This document shows positions 28,357 to 37,095 of a stretch of 54,016 bases of DNA, one piece after another. How positions within the stretch are numbered: the stretch's first letter is position 1; every line of letters starts with the position of its first letter. The notes under the pieces are model-generated. The model was not told where the DNA came from and ran no database searches. It saw only the letters and a list, made by a program, of their open reading frames with translations. Origin of the DNA: Natrialba hulunbeirensis JCM 10989 (GTDB lineage: Archaea; Halobacteriota; Halobacteria; Halobacteriales; Natrialbaceae); NCBI RefSeq assembly GCF_000337575.1, contig NZ_AOIM01000037.1:181616-235631 (forward strand). The letters are read 5' to 3'. The position numbers and the translations under genes were made by a program.

Positions 28357-29652
28357 ATGTACAAGTGCGTCATCGTCGGTGGCGGTATCCACGGCACCTA
28401 CTGCTGCCAGCGACTCCTCCAGGACACAGATCTCACGGACGACGATCTCTGTATCGTCGATCCACACGAGCAGCTACTCGAGTCGTTCCGACAGAAGGCT
28501 CGCGCCTGCGATATGGAGGCACTGCGATCGACGTTCGTCCACCACGTTGGGACCGATCCGTTCGGTCTGGAGAGTTTCGCAGAGGCGCGCGACCGGGAAG
28601 ACGAACTCCTGCCGCGGCCGAGCTATCCACGTCGCCCGTCACTGTCGCTCTTCCTCGACTATGCCGCGTTCGTCATCGATCGGGCGGCTCTCGACACCCG
28701 CCACCAACAGGCGACGGTCACGTCGATCCGCCGCGACGGCTCGAGCGGCCCTCTCGTCGTCGAAACCACTGATCGGGCGGACCGAACCAGTTCGATTCGC
28801 ACCCGAACCTGTGTCCTCGCGATCGGTCCCGGCGACCGCTATCGGCGACCGGCGTGGGCCGACGGTGTCGAGTCGATATCGCACGTCTGGGACGACGACT
28901 TCGACCCCATCCGGGCCAGAAGCGAGGACCAAGAGACGATCGTAGTTGGCGGTGGCATCACCGCAGCCCAACTCGCACGCTGTCTCGCTGAGCACGATGG
29001 TGAACCTGCTTCCAGGACCGCCGAGAGCGCCGATACCACACTCCTCTCGCGACACGACCTCGAGACGGCCGCCATCGAAGCCGACCCACACTGGATCAAC
29101 TGGAACTACATCGAGCGCCACCTCCATCGCCATCCACCGGGGTCGAAGGCGCGATACGACACGATCCAGGCAGCACGAAACGACGGGACGATCCCGCCAA
29201 CGGTAGCCGACCAACTCGAGTCGGCCGTCGATGCGGGCTCGCTGCGACGCCGACAGGGAACGGTTCGCTCCGCTCGGACGGTCGAGGGACGCGTGCGGCT
29301 GCTGCTGGCCGATGGTGGCTGTCTCACCGGTGACCGCGTCGTGCTGGCGACCGGCTTCGAACCGGTGTTCGATCACCCCTTCGTCGACCGGCTTGCACAG
29401 GCGTTCGAACTCGAGTGCGGCCACCGCGGCGTCCCGGTCCTCGACGACGAGACACTCGCCTGGATACGAACTGACGGCACTGAATCCGCACTGTTCGTCA
29501 CCGGTGCGTTAGCGGCGGGAACCGTCGGCCCGTTCGCAGCGAACATCGCCGGTGCCCGACGGGCGGCCGACCGGTTGACCGCGTCGGTACCGGTGGCTGC
29601 CGAGACCGCCAGCGACGGGGAGCGCATGGACACTGCGACCCACACCGTTTAG
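28357..29652 (+). CDS. FAD/NAD(P)-binding oxidoreductase
   Basis: A 431-residue flavoprotein. MYKCVIVGGGIHGTYCCQRL holds the first GxGxxG site. A second nucleotide-binding motif, TIVVGGGITAAQLARCL, is near residue 197. Near the C-terminus, RVVLATGFEPVFDH is the ATG motif of two-dinucleotide flavoproteins, and SALFVTGALAAGTVGPFAANIAGARRAA resembles SidA/PvdA-like N-hydroxylases and related proteins. Substrate unknown. The ATG at 28357 is preferred over a GTG at 28351. The rhodanese gene follows after 24 bp and may be co-transcribed. Confidence 0.85.
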   Translation: MYKCVIVGGGIHGTYCCQRLLQDTDLTDDDLCIVDPHEQLLESFRQKARACDMEALRSTFVHHVGTDPFGLESFAEARDREDELLPRPSYPRRPSLSLFLDYAAFVIDRAALDTRHQQATVTSIRRDGSSGPLVVETTDRADRTSSIRTRTCVLAIGPGDRYRRPAWADGVESISHVWDDDFDPIRARSEDQETIVVGGGITAAQLARCLAEHDGEPASRTAESADTTLLSRHDLETAAIEADPHWINWNYIERHLHRHPPGSKARYDTIQAARNDGTIPPTVADQLESAVDAGSLRRRQGTVRSARTVEGRVRLLLADGGCLTGDRVVLATGFEPVFDHPFVDRLAQAFELECGHRGVPVLDDETLAWIRTDGTESALFVTGALAAGTVGPFAANIAGARRAADRLTASVPVAAETASDGERMDTATHTV

Positions 29653-29676
29653 TACGTCTGATCAGTATTGTGTTCT

Positions 29677-30048
29677 ATGAGCAAGATTAACCCGTCGGAG
29701 CTGGATGAACACCTGTCAAACGGGGCAGCGCCGTACGTCCTCGACATCCGCCCCCGAAAATCGTACCAGCGCAGCCACATTGAGGGCAGTCAGAACGTCC
29801 CTGTCTACAACGACCTGCGCCGCGGAGACGACACCGAACTCCGCCAGTCGCTGTCACAGATTCCAGCAGATGAGACCGTCGTCACGGTCTGCAAAGCTGG
29901 CATCGTCGCACGGAAGGCGACCGCCGCACTCGAGGAGGAGGGCTACGAGGCAGTCACGCTCGCCGGTGGGATGCGACGCTGGAGCGGCTATCAGAACGGG
30001 TCGTTCGGGTATCGACTCACCTCGTTCGTCCGGCGCGCGCTTCCGTGA
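29677..30048 (+). CDS. Single-domain rhodanese
   Basis: A 123-residue sulfurtransferase. It shows the rhodanese pattern VLDIRPRKSYQRSHIEGSQNVP and the active-site loop VCKAGIVARKA with cysteine near residue 82. The last 30 residues, YQNGSFGYRLTSFVRRALP, form a basic tail. Such proteins carry sulfur as a persulfide. It probably shares a transcript with the FAD protein before it; a role in sulfur oxidation or thiolation is not shown by the sequence. Confidence 0.9.
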   Translation: MSKINPSELDEHLSNGAAPYVLDIRPRKSYQRSHIEGSQNVPVYNDLRRGDDTELRQSLSQIPADETVVTVCKAGIVARKATAALEEEGYEAVTLAGGMRRWSGYQNGSFGYRLTSFVRRALP

Positions 30049-30147
30049 CTCTCCCGTCGGCTGCCTCTCCAACGGACGCTATGCACGAATGTGCATCACG
30101 AACCAAAGCCGAAAGCGTTTTTGAGCACGGTTGCGGGGTTTCAGGTG

Positions 30148-30399
30148 ATGACCGCCTACACCGCGACGGTGACGGTTCGACTCAAACACGGCGTCCTCGA
30201 TCCCGAGGCCGAAACCACGAAACAGGCCCTCGAACGCCTCGGCTTCGAACTCGACTCGCTGCGCTCGGCCGACCGCTTCGAGATCGATCTCGAGGCGGAC
30301 TCGAGTGAAGCCGCGCGCGAGCGTGCAGACGAGATGGCAGAACGGCTGCTCGCGAATCCGACCATCCACGACTACGACGTGGAGGTCGACGAACGGTAG
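30148..30399 (+). CDS. purS: Phosphoribosylformylglycinamidine synthase subunit PurS
   Basis: An 83-residue PurS, the small subunit of FGAM synthase that bridges PurQ and PurL. It reads MTAYTATVTVRLKHGVLDPEAE, then ALERLGFELDSLRSADRFEIDL, and ends LLANPTIHDYDVEVDER. Length and motifs are normal. The upstream in-frame codons to 30091 are not family-like. It is followed after 59 bp by purQ; the gap contains a short frame that begins like purQ itself. Confidence 0.94.
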   Translation: MTAYTATVTVRLKHGVLDPEAETTKQALERLGFELDSLRSADRFEIDLEADSSEAARERADEMAERLLANPTIHDYDVEVDER

Positions 30400-30462
30400 A
30401 TGACCGTTTCAATCACACTGATCGAAACCGCCGGTCACACCACCGAGGGGTGTCGACTGTGA
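30400..30462 (+). other. Short frame resembling the purQ start, between purS and purQ
   Basis: A 20-codon frame directly after the purS stop starts ATGACCGTTTCAATCA (MTVSI), almost the same as the purQ start GTGACGGTTTCGATCA (MTVSI). It ends in TGA overlapping the purQ GTG. It may be a partial duplication of the purQ start or a leader that couples translation. It has no claim to be a functional protein. Confidence 0.4.
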
Positions 30463-31139
30463 CGGTTTCGATCATCAGGTTCGGCGGCTCGAACTGCGAC
30501 CGCGACGCCGAGCGCGCCCTTTCCCACCTCGACATCGACGCCGAAATCGTCTGGCACGAGGACGGCCTCCCGGCGGACACCACGGGCATCGTTCTCCCCG
30601 GCGGCTTCTCCTACGGCGACTACCTCCGCGCGGGCGCGATGGCGGCTCGCTCACCGATCATGGCCGAAGTCCGCGACGCCGCCGCCGACGGCACGCCTGT
30701 TCTCGGCGTCTGCAACGGCGCGCAGGTCGGCTGCGAGTCCGGTCTCACCGACGGCGCGTTCACGACCAACGAGAGCGCCCGCTTCCAGTGTGAGCACGTC
30801 TATCTCCGCGTCGAGCGCGACGACACGCTCTGGACCGCCGCCTACGACGAGGGCGACGTCATCGAGATCCCGATCGCTCACGGCGAAGGGCGCTACGAAA
30901 TCAGCGAGGAGCGACTCGCCGAACTCGAGGACGACGACCGCGTGCTCTTTCGGTACTGCGACGAGGACGGTGAACCGAGCGCCGAGGCGAACCCGAACGG
31001 CTCGAAGCACAACGTCGCGGGAATCCTCGGCGACCGCGAGACCGTCGCCGTGCTGATGCCCCACCCCGAGCGCGCGACGCTCCCCGATGTCGGCCCGACG
31101 GACGGGCAGGGCGTGCTGCGCGGCTTCGAATCGGCCTGA
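30459..31139 (+). CDS. purQ: Phosphoribosylformylglycinamidine synthase subunit PurQ
   Basis: A 226-residue class I glutamine amidotransferase that supplies ammonia to FGAM synthase. It starts MTVSIIRFGGSNCDRDAERA from GTG at 30459; a GTG at 30450 is an alternative. The nucleophilic cysteine is in LGVCNGAQVG near residue 88, and the His-Glu pair is in LMPHPERA near the C-terminus. The oxyanion segment LPGGFSYGDYLRAGA is near residue 48. Full-length, in an operon with purS; purL is not in the window. Confidence 0.94.
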   Translation: MTVSIIRFGGSNCDRDAERALSHLDIDAEIVWHEDGLPADTTGIVLPGGFSYGDYLRAGAMAARSPIMAEVRDAAADGTPVLGVCNGAQVGCESGLTDGAFTTNESARFQCEHVYLRVERDDTLWTAAYDEGDVIEIPIAHGEGRYEISEERLAELEDDDRVLFRYCDEDGEPSAEANPNGSKHNVAGILGDRETVAVLMPHPERATLPDVGPTDGQGVLRGFESA

Positions 31140-31184
31140 CAGACGAGGTACCATTATCACTGCGGACGACGTTGGGCCGTCCGT

Positions 31185-31586
31185 ATGGACCCGAAAATCA
31201 CGCTCGTTACGCTCGGCGTCTCCGATATCGAGGACTCGATCCAGTTTTACCGGGACGGACTCGGGTTCCCGATGCGCGAGCGCGACCCGGACGACGATGT
31301 TGCGTTCTTCCCACTCGAGGGAACATGGTTGGCCATCTACCCGCGCGATCTTCTCGCCGAAGATGCCACCGTTTCGGACGATGGGAACGGGTTTTCCGGC
31401 GTTACGCTGGCACACAACGTCTCCTCGAAGACGGAAGTAGATACGATTCTGGAACGAGCGGAAGACGCCGGTGGACGGGTGGTGAAGTTAGCACAAGAGG
31501 TCTTCTGGGGCGGCTATTCGGGTTATTTTGCGGACCCCGATGAACACCTCTGGGAAGTCGCGTATCCGCCGCTCACCGAGGAGTGA
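31185..31586 (+). CDS. VOC/glyoxalase-family protein
   Basis: A 133-residue single VOC domain. It starts MDPKITLVTLGVSDIEDSIQFYRDGLGF, the typical first beta-alpha-beta module, and ends SGYFADPDEHLWEVAY, with a Glu that is often a metal ligand. Substrate unknown; the family includes lyases, dioxygenases and resistance proteins. A TATA-like CATTATCA at about 31152 fits a leaderless start. It follows purQ by 45 bp but probably has its own promoter. Confidence 0.87.
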   Translation: MDPKITLVTLGVSDIEDSIQFYRDGLGFPMRERDPDDDVAFFPLEGTWLAIYPRDLLAEDATVSDDGNGFSGVTLAHNVSSKTEVDTILERAEDAGGRVVKLAQEVFWGGYSGYFADPDEHLWEVAYPPLTEE

Positions 31587-31617
31587 TACAAGAACAATCT
31601 CCGAGAAGAACGAGTCG

Positions 31618-32718
31618 CTATCGAGTCAGCGGCTGGTTAAAACTCCGCTCGCGCTCCATCACGACCTCCCACGTCCGCTCGCACTCACAGGAGACCTGCT
31701 CGAAGACCGACGGGTCCTGTCGCAGGTCGAAATCTTTGATCGCCTTCTGGACGAGGTCGTCACACTCCTGGCAGTTGTGCGGCCCGCGGTCCGAACCGTG
31801 ACCGACCGGGTCCGAGACGACGATGGCGTCGATATCGGCGGTCTCCTCGAGTACGTGTGCGACAGACCAGAGCCACGGCGGCCGGTAGCCGTCGTTGAAG
31901 TAGAGGTCGTCGACCATCGTGTAGCGCTGGACGTTACACGGGTTCATCGAGACGGTGTGACAGCCCTCGACAGCGGCACAGCGTTCGACAGAGGAGATCA
32001 TGTCCTCGACGGCTTCGGACTCCGTGAGGAAGGGCGGCTTCATCAGGAGGTAGGCCTTGATGCCAGCGTCGGCCGTCGCGCCAGCCTCCTCGTCGGCGGC
32101 GGCAGCCTCAGCGCAGGCGTCCTCGAAGTCCGCGAAATCGAAGTACTTGTTGACGCAATCGTGGCGCACGCGATCCGTGGCCGTCTCGAGGCCGATTGCG
32201 ACGTCGGTGTCGACGCCGTGCTGGGTGAAGTCGCCGATTTTCTCCCGGTCGACGAAGTCCGGCAGGGATTCGACGACCATGCGCTCGCGGTCGGCGAAGG
32301 TGTCGGCGATCGCGCGTCGAGTTTCCGCACCGACCTCGCGCTCGTCGAGGAAGGAACCGGAGGTGTAGATCTTGATGAGGTCGGCCGGTTCGTCCCCGTT
32401 TTCCCGTTCGTGCTCGAGGCAGACGTCGATCTGGTTCATCAGGGCCTCGTGGCTGACGCTGCCGCCGTCGACACTCTCGGCGACATAGCCACACATCGTA
32501 CAGCCGCCGGCGCGCGCCCACCGGCAGCCGCCGGTGTTCAGGATGATCGTCAGGCTCTGCTTGACGCCAGTGGGAGTGTTGTCCTCGTCCAGCCAGACGC
32601 GGGTCGGCTCGTGCGGATCGTAGCTCGCCTCCTTGCGCGAGCGAATCTCCCGCATCACTTGATTGTGGGCGTCCATGCCCTTGCCCTGCTCGTAGACCTC
32701 GGGCGTGGGTTGACTCAT
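31618..32718 (-). CDS. raSEA: Archaeosine synthase radical SAM subunit RaSEA
   Basis: A 366-residue radical SAM protein. The motif GGCRWARAGGCTMCGY near residue 64 holds the unusual cysteine spacing CxxxxxxxxCxxC, as in the Elp3-like branch to which RaSEA belongs. KIYTSGSFLDERE and GLETATDRVRHDCVNKYF are characteristic. RaSEA works with ArcS to turn preQ0-Lys-tRNA into archaeosine at tRNA position 15. The TGT enzyme of the same pathway is at 49164; arcS is not in the window. Assignment is by family resemblance. Confidence 0.85.
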   Translation of the reverse strand: MSQPTPEVYEQGKGMDAHNQVMREIRSRKEASYDPHEPTRVWLDEDNTPTGVKQSLTIILNTGGCRWARAGGCTMCGYVAESVDGGSVSHEALMNQIDVCLEHERENGDEPADLIKIYTSGSFLDEREVGAETRRAIADTFADRERMVVESLPDFVDREKIGDFTQHGVDTDVAIGLETATDRVRHDCVNKYFDFADFEDACAEAAAADEEAGATADAGIKAYLLMKPPFLTESEAVEDMISSVERCAAVEGCHTVSMNPCNVQRYTMVDDLYFNDGYRPPWLWSVAHVLEETADIDAIVVSDPVGHGSDRGPHNCQECDDLVQKAIKDFDLRQDPSVFEQVSCECERTWEVVMERERSFNQPLTR

Positions 32719-32817
32719 TGGGAGGACAAAGCGGGCCAGCGCCTAAAGCGCCTTCGTCTGGACCTGGGGCCACACACGCCGTAAAATAGAGCCGACCGCG
32801 AGCCGATGCAGGGCGAC

Positions 32818-33006
32818 TCAGAGTCGCATCTCCCGCGTCTCGACCGCGTCGCAGGACGGACAGACGAATCGGTACTGGACACGACTACCCGACGAATTGA
32901 CCTGCCACCCGCCGCTCTCGTCGTGGAACCCACACTTCCGGCACTCGAGTTCGGCCTCGTCGAACTTCGCCCGGAGTCGGTCGAAGGGGGAGCGATAGGT
33001 AGACAT
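32818..33006 (-). CDS. Small zinc-finger protein, HVO_0649-like
   Basis: A 62-residue protein, MSTYRSPFDRLRAKFDEAEL, with two cysteine knuckles (CRKC and CPSC) about 27 residues apart, binding one zinc. It matches the haloarchaeal HVO_0649-type family. It ends METREMRL-like with a hydrophobic tail. A perfect palindrome touches the first base of its start codon, and a TATA-like element lies 22-31 bp upstream; see the regulatory entry. Its role is unknown. Confidence 0.87.
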   Translation of the reverse strand: MSTYRSPFDRLRAKFDEAELECRKCGFHDESGGWQVNSSGSRVQYRFVCPSCDAVETREMRL

Positions 33007-33037
33007 GTGCTATCATAGCACACGAGATATCTTAACG
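33006..33037 (-). promoter_or_regulatory. Palindromic operator and TATA box of the zinc-finger gene
   Basis: TGTGCTA-TCA-TAGCACA (33006-33022) is a perfect 7-bp inverted repeat with a 3-nt centre. It begins at the first base of the ATG and extends upstream. A TATA-like TTAAGATATC (33028-33037, minus strand) follows at the right distance for a leaderless transcript. A protein bound here would cover the start. Confidence 0.5.
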
Positions 33038-33287
33038 ATTGGGGTCACTGGTTAGCGGCGAGACTGATTAGAACGATGGAAATAGGGACTCTAGCGGACG
33101 ATACGGATCTCGGAGGTGCGGACACAACACACATCAATCAACCGTATATAGCAATACCAAATTGACTGCACCGATTTGAAGGCGACCTACGGAACCAGCG
33201 CTTACTCGGCTGTAGCCCGTAGTTAGCGTCCCAAACTGTGGTTGACGGTCCTCGGCGTTTATGTGGGGCGCGGTGATAGCCGCCTCC

Positions 33288-33476
33288 ATGTTCGAGTTCG
33301 CGCCACCGCTTCAGCTCGCCGGTGATGGGTTCCTGTACTGGGCGATCGTCTTCTTCGTCCTCGCAATCATCGCAGCCGCGGTCGGTGCCAGGGGTGTCGC
33401 CGGCATCTCGATGGAAATCGCACGGATCTTCGTGCTGGTGTTCATCGTGCTGGCGATCGTCGCGCTCCTTCTGTAG
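33288..33476 (+). CDS. DUF1328-type small membrane protein
   Basis: A 62-residue protein with two hydrophobic segments ([38 protein letters not shown]) joined by [10 protein letters not shown]. This GARGVAG-centred layout is the DUF1328 (YtjA) family, of unknown function. The start at 33288 ([10 protein letters not shown]) is chosen; an in-frame ATG at 33261 would add nine residues. The 281 bp between it and the zinc-finger gene hold no gene. It is a single-gene unit. Confidence 0.8.
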   Translation: MFEFAPPLQLAGDGFLYWAIVFFVLAIIAAAVGARGVAGISMEIARIFVLVFIVLAIVALLL

Positions 33477-33637
33477 CGTGCCGGTTTGATCGCTCCACTG
33501 GCGGGACGACCGCCGCCAGCAGCGCAGCGACTGTCGAGTACCAGATCGTGATTCGAGCGGTGCGTAACCAAAACTGGTTTCGGATGAGTGTGAACAACTA
33601 ACAGGACAGCCATCCAAGTAACTTGGGAAGGATTATC

Positions 33638-35563
33638 ATGACCGAAATTGGTGGTTTTCAGGACCGAGTCGCTCGAGTCGATCTGTCCGAGAAATCGGTA
33701 GCATACGAGTCGATCGACGAGGACGACGCTCGCAAGTATATCGGCGCACGCGGCCTCGGGGTGAAGTACGTCTTCGAACAGGGTCCGGATGTCGACCCGC
33801 TCGGGCCGGACAACCTGCTCGCATTCATGAACGGCCCGCTCTCAGGGACACAGGTGACGATGAGCGGTCGTATCGCCGTCTGTACGAAGTCACCCCTGAC
33901 CGGCACCGTCACTGACAGCCACCACGGCGGCTGGTCCGGTGCACGCCTGAAATGGGCCGGCTTCGACGGCCTCCTCTTCGAAGGCGAGGCCGACAGCCCG
34001 GTCTACGCCTACATCGAGGACGGTGAGGTCGAACTCCGCGACGCCAGCGACCTCTGGGGGAAGGGCGTCCACGAGACGCGCGACCAACTCGAGGAGGAGG
34101 TCGACGGCAGCTACGGAAAGAACCTCTCGCTGATGGCGATCGGTCCCGGTGGCGAGAACGAGGTCAAGTACGCCTGCATTATGAACGAGGACGACCGCGC
34201 CTCGGGTCGCGGTGGTACGGGCTGTGTCATGGGGTCGAAGAACCTCAAGGCGATCGTCATCAAGTCGACGACGAAGATGCCCCAGCCCGCCGATCAGGAG
34301 ACGTTCCGTGAGGGCCACCAGCAGGCGATGCAGGCGATCACGGAGTCCGAAGTCACCGCGCCGAACGAGGGCGGCCTCTCGATGTACGGCACGAACGTCC
34401 TGATGAACATCGGCGAGGAGATGGACGGGCTGCCGACGAAAAACGGTCGCTACACCTCGACTGAGGCTATGCGCGATGCTGAAGGCGTCGACATCGACGC
34501 CGAACGCGTCTCCGGGGAGAACGTCCGCGAGAACATCCTCGTCGACGAACCGACCTGTCACTCCTGTCCGGTCGCCTGCAAGAAGGAAGTCGAGGTGCAG
34601 GCGATGCACAAGGGCGAGGAGATGAACGTCCGTACCGAATCCTACGAGTACGAATCCGCCTACGCGCTCGGCCCGAACTCCGGCCACACCGACCGCGACG
34701 CCGTCGCACTCATGCTCGACCGCTGTAACGACATGGGCGTCGACACCATCGAAGCGGGCAACATGATGGCGATGGCCATGGAGATGACCGAGGAGGGCAA
34801 ACTCGACGAAGGGGAACTCGAGTGGGGCGACACGGAGACCATGATCGACATGATCGAGCGGATCGCCCGCCGCGAGGACGACCTCGCGGACCTGCTCGCG
34901 GAAGGACCACGACGCGTCGCGGATCGCAAGGAGGCCCACGACAACTCCCTCGCGGTGAAGGGCCAGACCATTGCGGCCTACGACCCGCGCTGTATGAAGG
35001 GGATGGGTATCGGCTACGCCACCTCGAACCGTGGGGCCTGTCACCTGCGCGGATACACGCCGGCAGCAGAGATTCTGGGCATTCCCGAGAAGGTCGACCC
35101 CTACGAGTACGAGGGGAAGGGCGAACTCACCGCCGCCTTCCAGGACCTCCACGCCATCAGCGATTCGTTCGACATCTGCAAGTTCAACGCCTTCGCGGAG
35201 GGGATCGAGGAGTACGTGCTCCAATACAACGGCATGACTGGCCTCGACGTCAGCGAGGAGGAACTGCTCGAAGCCGGCGAACGCATCTACAACTTAGAGC
35301 GCTACTACAACAACCTCGTCGGCTTCGACGGCGCTGACGACTCGCTCCCGGCGCGTTTCCTCGAGGGCGAGGACGGCATCCCCGGCCAGGGCGCGAGCGA
35401 GGGCGAGTTCTGCGAACTTGGGGAGATGAAGGAGGAGTATTACGATCACCGTGGCTGGGTCGACGGCGTCGTGCCCGACGAGAAACTCGAGGAGCTCGAG
35501 ATCGAGATCGGTCCGGGAACGGGCGTCTCCGCTGGCGATTCGGCGGCACCGGCGGACGACTGA
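33638..35563 (+). CDS. Aldehyde ferredoxin oxidoreductase family tungsten enzyme
   Basis: A 641-residue protein of the AOR family, enzymes with a tungsten bis-pterin and one [4Fe-4S] cluster that oxidise aldehydes with ferredoxin. It starts MTEIGGFQDRVARVDLSEKS and has YIGARGLGVKYVF, SGRIAVCTKSPLTG and GGTGCVMGSKNLKAI for the pterin site. The cluster cysteines CHSCPVAC near residue 308 and FDICKFNAF near 513 are present, so it should be catalytic. Length is typical. No cofactor-insertion genes are nearby except the MoaD/SAMP-like gene at 39484. The substrate is unknown. Confidence 0.92.
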   Translation: MTEIGGFQDRVARVDLSEKSVAYESIDEDDARKYIGARGLGVKYVFEQGPDVDPLGPDNLLAFMNGPLSGTQVTMSGRIAVCTKSPLTGTVTDSHHGGWSGARLKWAGFDGLLFEGEADSPVYAYIEDGEVELRDASDLWGKGVHETRDQLEEEVDGSYGKNLSLMAIGPGGENEVKYACIMNEDDRASGRGGTGCVMGSKNLKAIVIKSTTKMPQPADQETFREGHQQAMQAITESEVTAPNEGGLSMYGTNVLMNIGEEMDGLPTKNGRYTSTEAMRDAEGVDIDAERVSGENVRENILVDEPTCHSCPVACKKEVEVQAMHKGEEMNVRTESYEYESAYALGPNSGHTDRDAVALMLDRCNDMGVDTIEAGNMMAMAMEMTEEGKLDEGELEWGDTETMIDMIERIARREDDLADLLAEGPRRVADRKEAHDNSLAVKGQTIAAYDPRCMKGMGIGYATSNRGACHLRGYTPAAEILGIPEKVDPYEYEGKGELTAAFQDLHAISDSFDICKFNAFAEGIEEYVLQYNGMTGLDVSEEELLEAGERIYNLERYYNNLVGFDGADDSLPARFLEGEDGIPGQGASEGEFCELGEMKEEYYDHRGWVDGVVPDEKLEELEIEIGPGTGVSAGDSAAPADD

Positions 35564-35657
35564 CTCCTTCTGCGGTTTTCGGAGCCCGGATGACTGCAGT
35601 CGTGGGTTGGCTCTCTTGTCCTGTCCGGTGTGGTATTGCAGCCGCTCTGGAAGCAGG

Positions 35658-35703
35658 TCACACACGCACAATCCGAGCTGCAGATCACACGCGCACAACC
35701 CGA
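35658..35703 (+). repeat. Tandem 19-nt direct repeat upstream of the 35746 gene
   Basis: Two copies, TCACACACGCACAATCCGA (35658-35676) and TCACACGCGCACAACCCGA (35685-35703), match at 17 of 19 bases with a 27-bp period. They end 42 bp before the ATG at 35746 and could be binding sites for a regulator. Confidence 0.5.
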
Positions 35704-35745
35704 TGCTGCTATACCAGCCCCGTCCCAACCACGGATAGACGCACG

Positions 35746-36396
35746 ATGATGGCCACGACCCACGCCCTCGCCGGGCTCGCGCTCGCCGCCGCCATCGCGA
35801 CCGTCTCCCCCGCGTTCGGCACCGTCGCCGCCGTCGCCGCGATTCTCGGCGGCCTCTTTCCCGATTTCGACCTCGCAGCAGGCCATCGTCGCACGCTTCA
35901 CTTCCCCGTCTACTACTGGGTGCTCGCCGCACCCGCGTCCCTCGTCGCCGTTTTCGCACCGAGTGACCTCACCGTCGTACTCGCAGTCTTTCTCGTCGCC
36001 GCCGGCCTGCACTCCGTCATGGATCTCTTCGGCTGCGGACTCGAGTTCAAGCCGTGGCTCGGCACCTCGGATCGGGCGGTCTACAGCCACTATCACGGCC
36101 GGTGGCTCGCGCCGCGGCGCTGGATTCGCTACGACGGCGCGCCGTCAGACCTCGCACTGGCGGCGATGCTCGCGTTTCCCGCGCTGTTCGTCTTCGACGC
36201 GAACGCGACGATCGAGACGGCGGTCGTGGTGTTGCTCCTGATCTCGATCGGCTACGCCGCGCTCAGACACCCGCTGGCTCGATTGGGAGAGTGGCTGCTA
36301 GCACGGCTCCCAGCGTCCGTCGTCGCGATGGTCCCGGAGTGGATCGCGTCGGCCGGCGAGCAGCGACGGTCCGACCAGCAACGGCGGGAGCAGTAG
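35746..36396 (+). CDS. YdjM-type membrane metal-dependent hydrolase
   Basis: A 216-residue membrane protein. The N-terminus MMATTHALAGLALAAA and GGLFPDFDLAAGHRRTLHFP carry the conserved His and Asp residues of the YdjM/DUF457 family, listed as membrane-bound metal-dependent hydrolases. GLHSVMDLFGCGLEFKPW and YSHYHGRW add more His residues. Four or five membrane segments are visible. Function is not established in this family. The first ATG of two adjacent ones is used. Confidence 0.83.
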   Translation: MMATTHALAGLALAAAIATVSPAFGTVAAVAAILGGLFPDFDLAAGHRRTLHFPVYYWVLAAPASLVAVFAPSDLTVVLAVFLVAAGLHSVMDLFGCGLEFKPWLGTSDRAVYSHYHGRWLAPRRWIRYDGAPSDLALAAMLAFPALFVFDANATIETAVVVLLLISIGYAALRHPLARLGEWLLARLPASVVAMVPEWIASAGEQRRSDQQRREQ

Positions 36397-36553
36397 CTAC
36401 GACGCACCTTTTGGTTCGTAGACAGTCACCCGAACGCAGCCACTGCAGCCACTGACTCGAGTGCACCCCCTGCACGCCGAGCAGCCACTGCATCAGTTCT
36501 AACGAATGCCTATCTACGACAGGAGCCTGTACGCTCCAGTGGAGGTCGCGACC

Positions 36554-36958
36554 ATGACAACACCAGACACCCAGGAAGAAATCGAACAGACACTCGGTCA
36601 GGTACCGAGCTGGATGGAACACATCGCAGCCCCCGCAGGCGACCACAGCTGGGGGCTTTTCCGAGATCTTACCCTCGGCGAGACGGAGCTCTCGCCGCGC
36701 GAGAAGGGACTCATTGGCGTCGGTGTTGCCGCCGCCATCTCGTGTCCGTACTGCACGCACTTCCACCGCGAGGAGGCGCGGCTGGCCGACGTGACCGAAT
36801 CCGAACTCGAGGAGACCGTCTCACTCGCCAGTTTGACCCGCTACTTCTCGACGACGCTGCACGGCAACGAGATCGACATGGACGAGTTCGTCGCCGAGAC
36901 GGCGGACATCGTCGATCATCTCAAAGAGCAGGAGGCAGCGGCTGCCGGTGCTGACTGA
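36554..36958 (+). CDS. Carboxymuconolactone decarboxylase/AhpD-like protein
   Basis: A 134-residue helical protein of the CMD family. The redox motif SCPYCTHFHREEARLA near residue 75 has CxxC and the following His typical of AhpD-like peroxidase partners. It begins MTTPDTQEEIEQTLGQVPSW; this start is chosen over one 48 bp upstream because the family begins here. No lactonase-like residues are evident, so a disulfide-exchange role is more likely than decarboxylation. Upstream (36430-36500) CAGCCACTG is repeated three times. Monocistronic. Confidence 0.85.
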   Translation: MTTPDTQEEIEQTLGQVPSWMEHIAAPAGDHSWGLFRDLTLGETELSPREKGLIGVGVAAAISCPYCTHFHREEARLADVTESELEETVSLASLTRYFSTTLHGNEIDMDEFVAETADIVDHLKEQEAAAAGAD

Positions 36959-37095
36959 GTCGAATAGTGGTGGTCTGTGAGCGGGGTGACTTGGCGGACT
37001 CGCGGTAACTCGAGTGCAGCCCGACGCAACTGGCGGCGGCCCATCCCTGTCGTCGCCAGCCGAGTCGTATAAGAGCGGCCAGAGATCAGAGCCAG

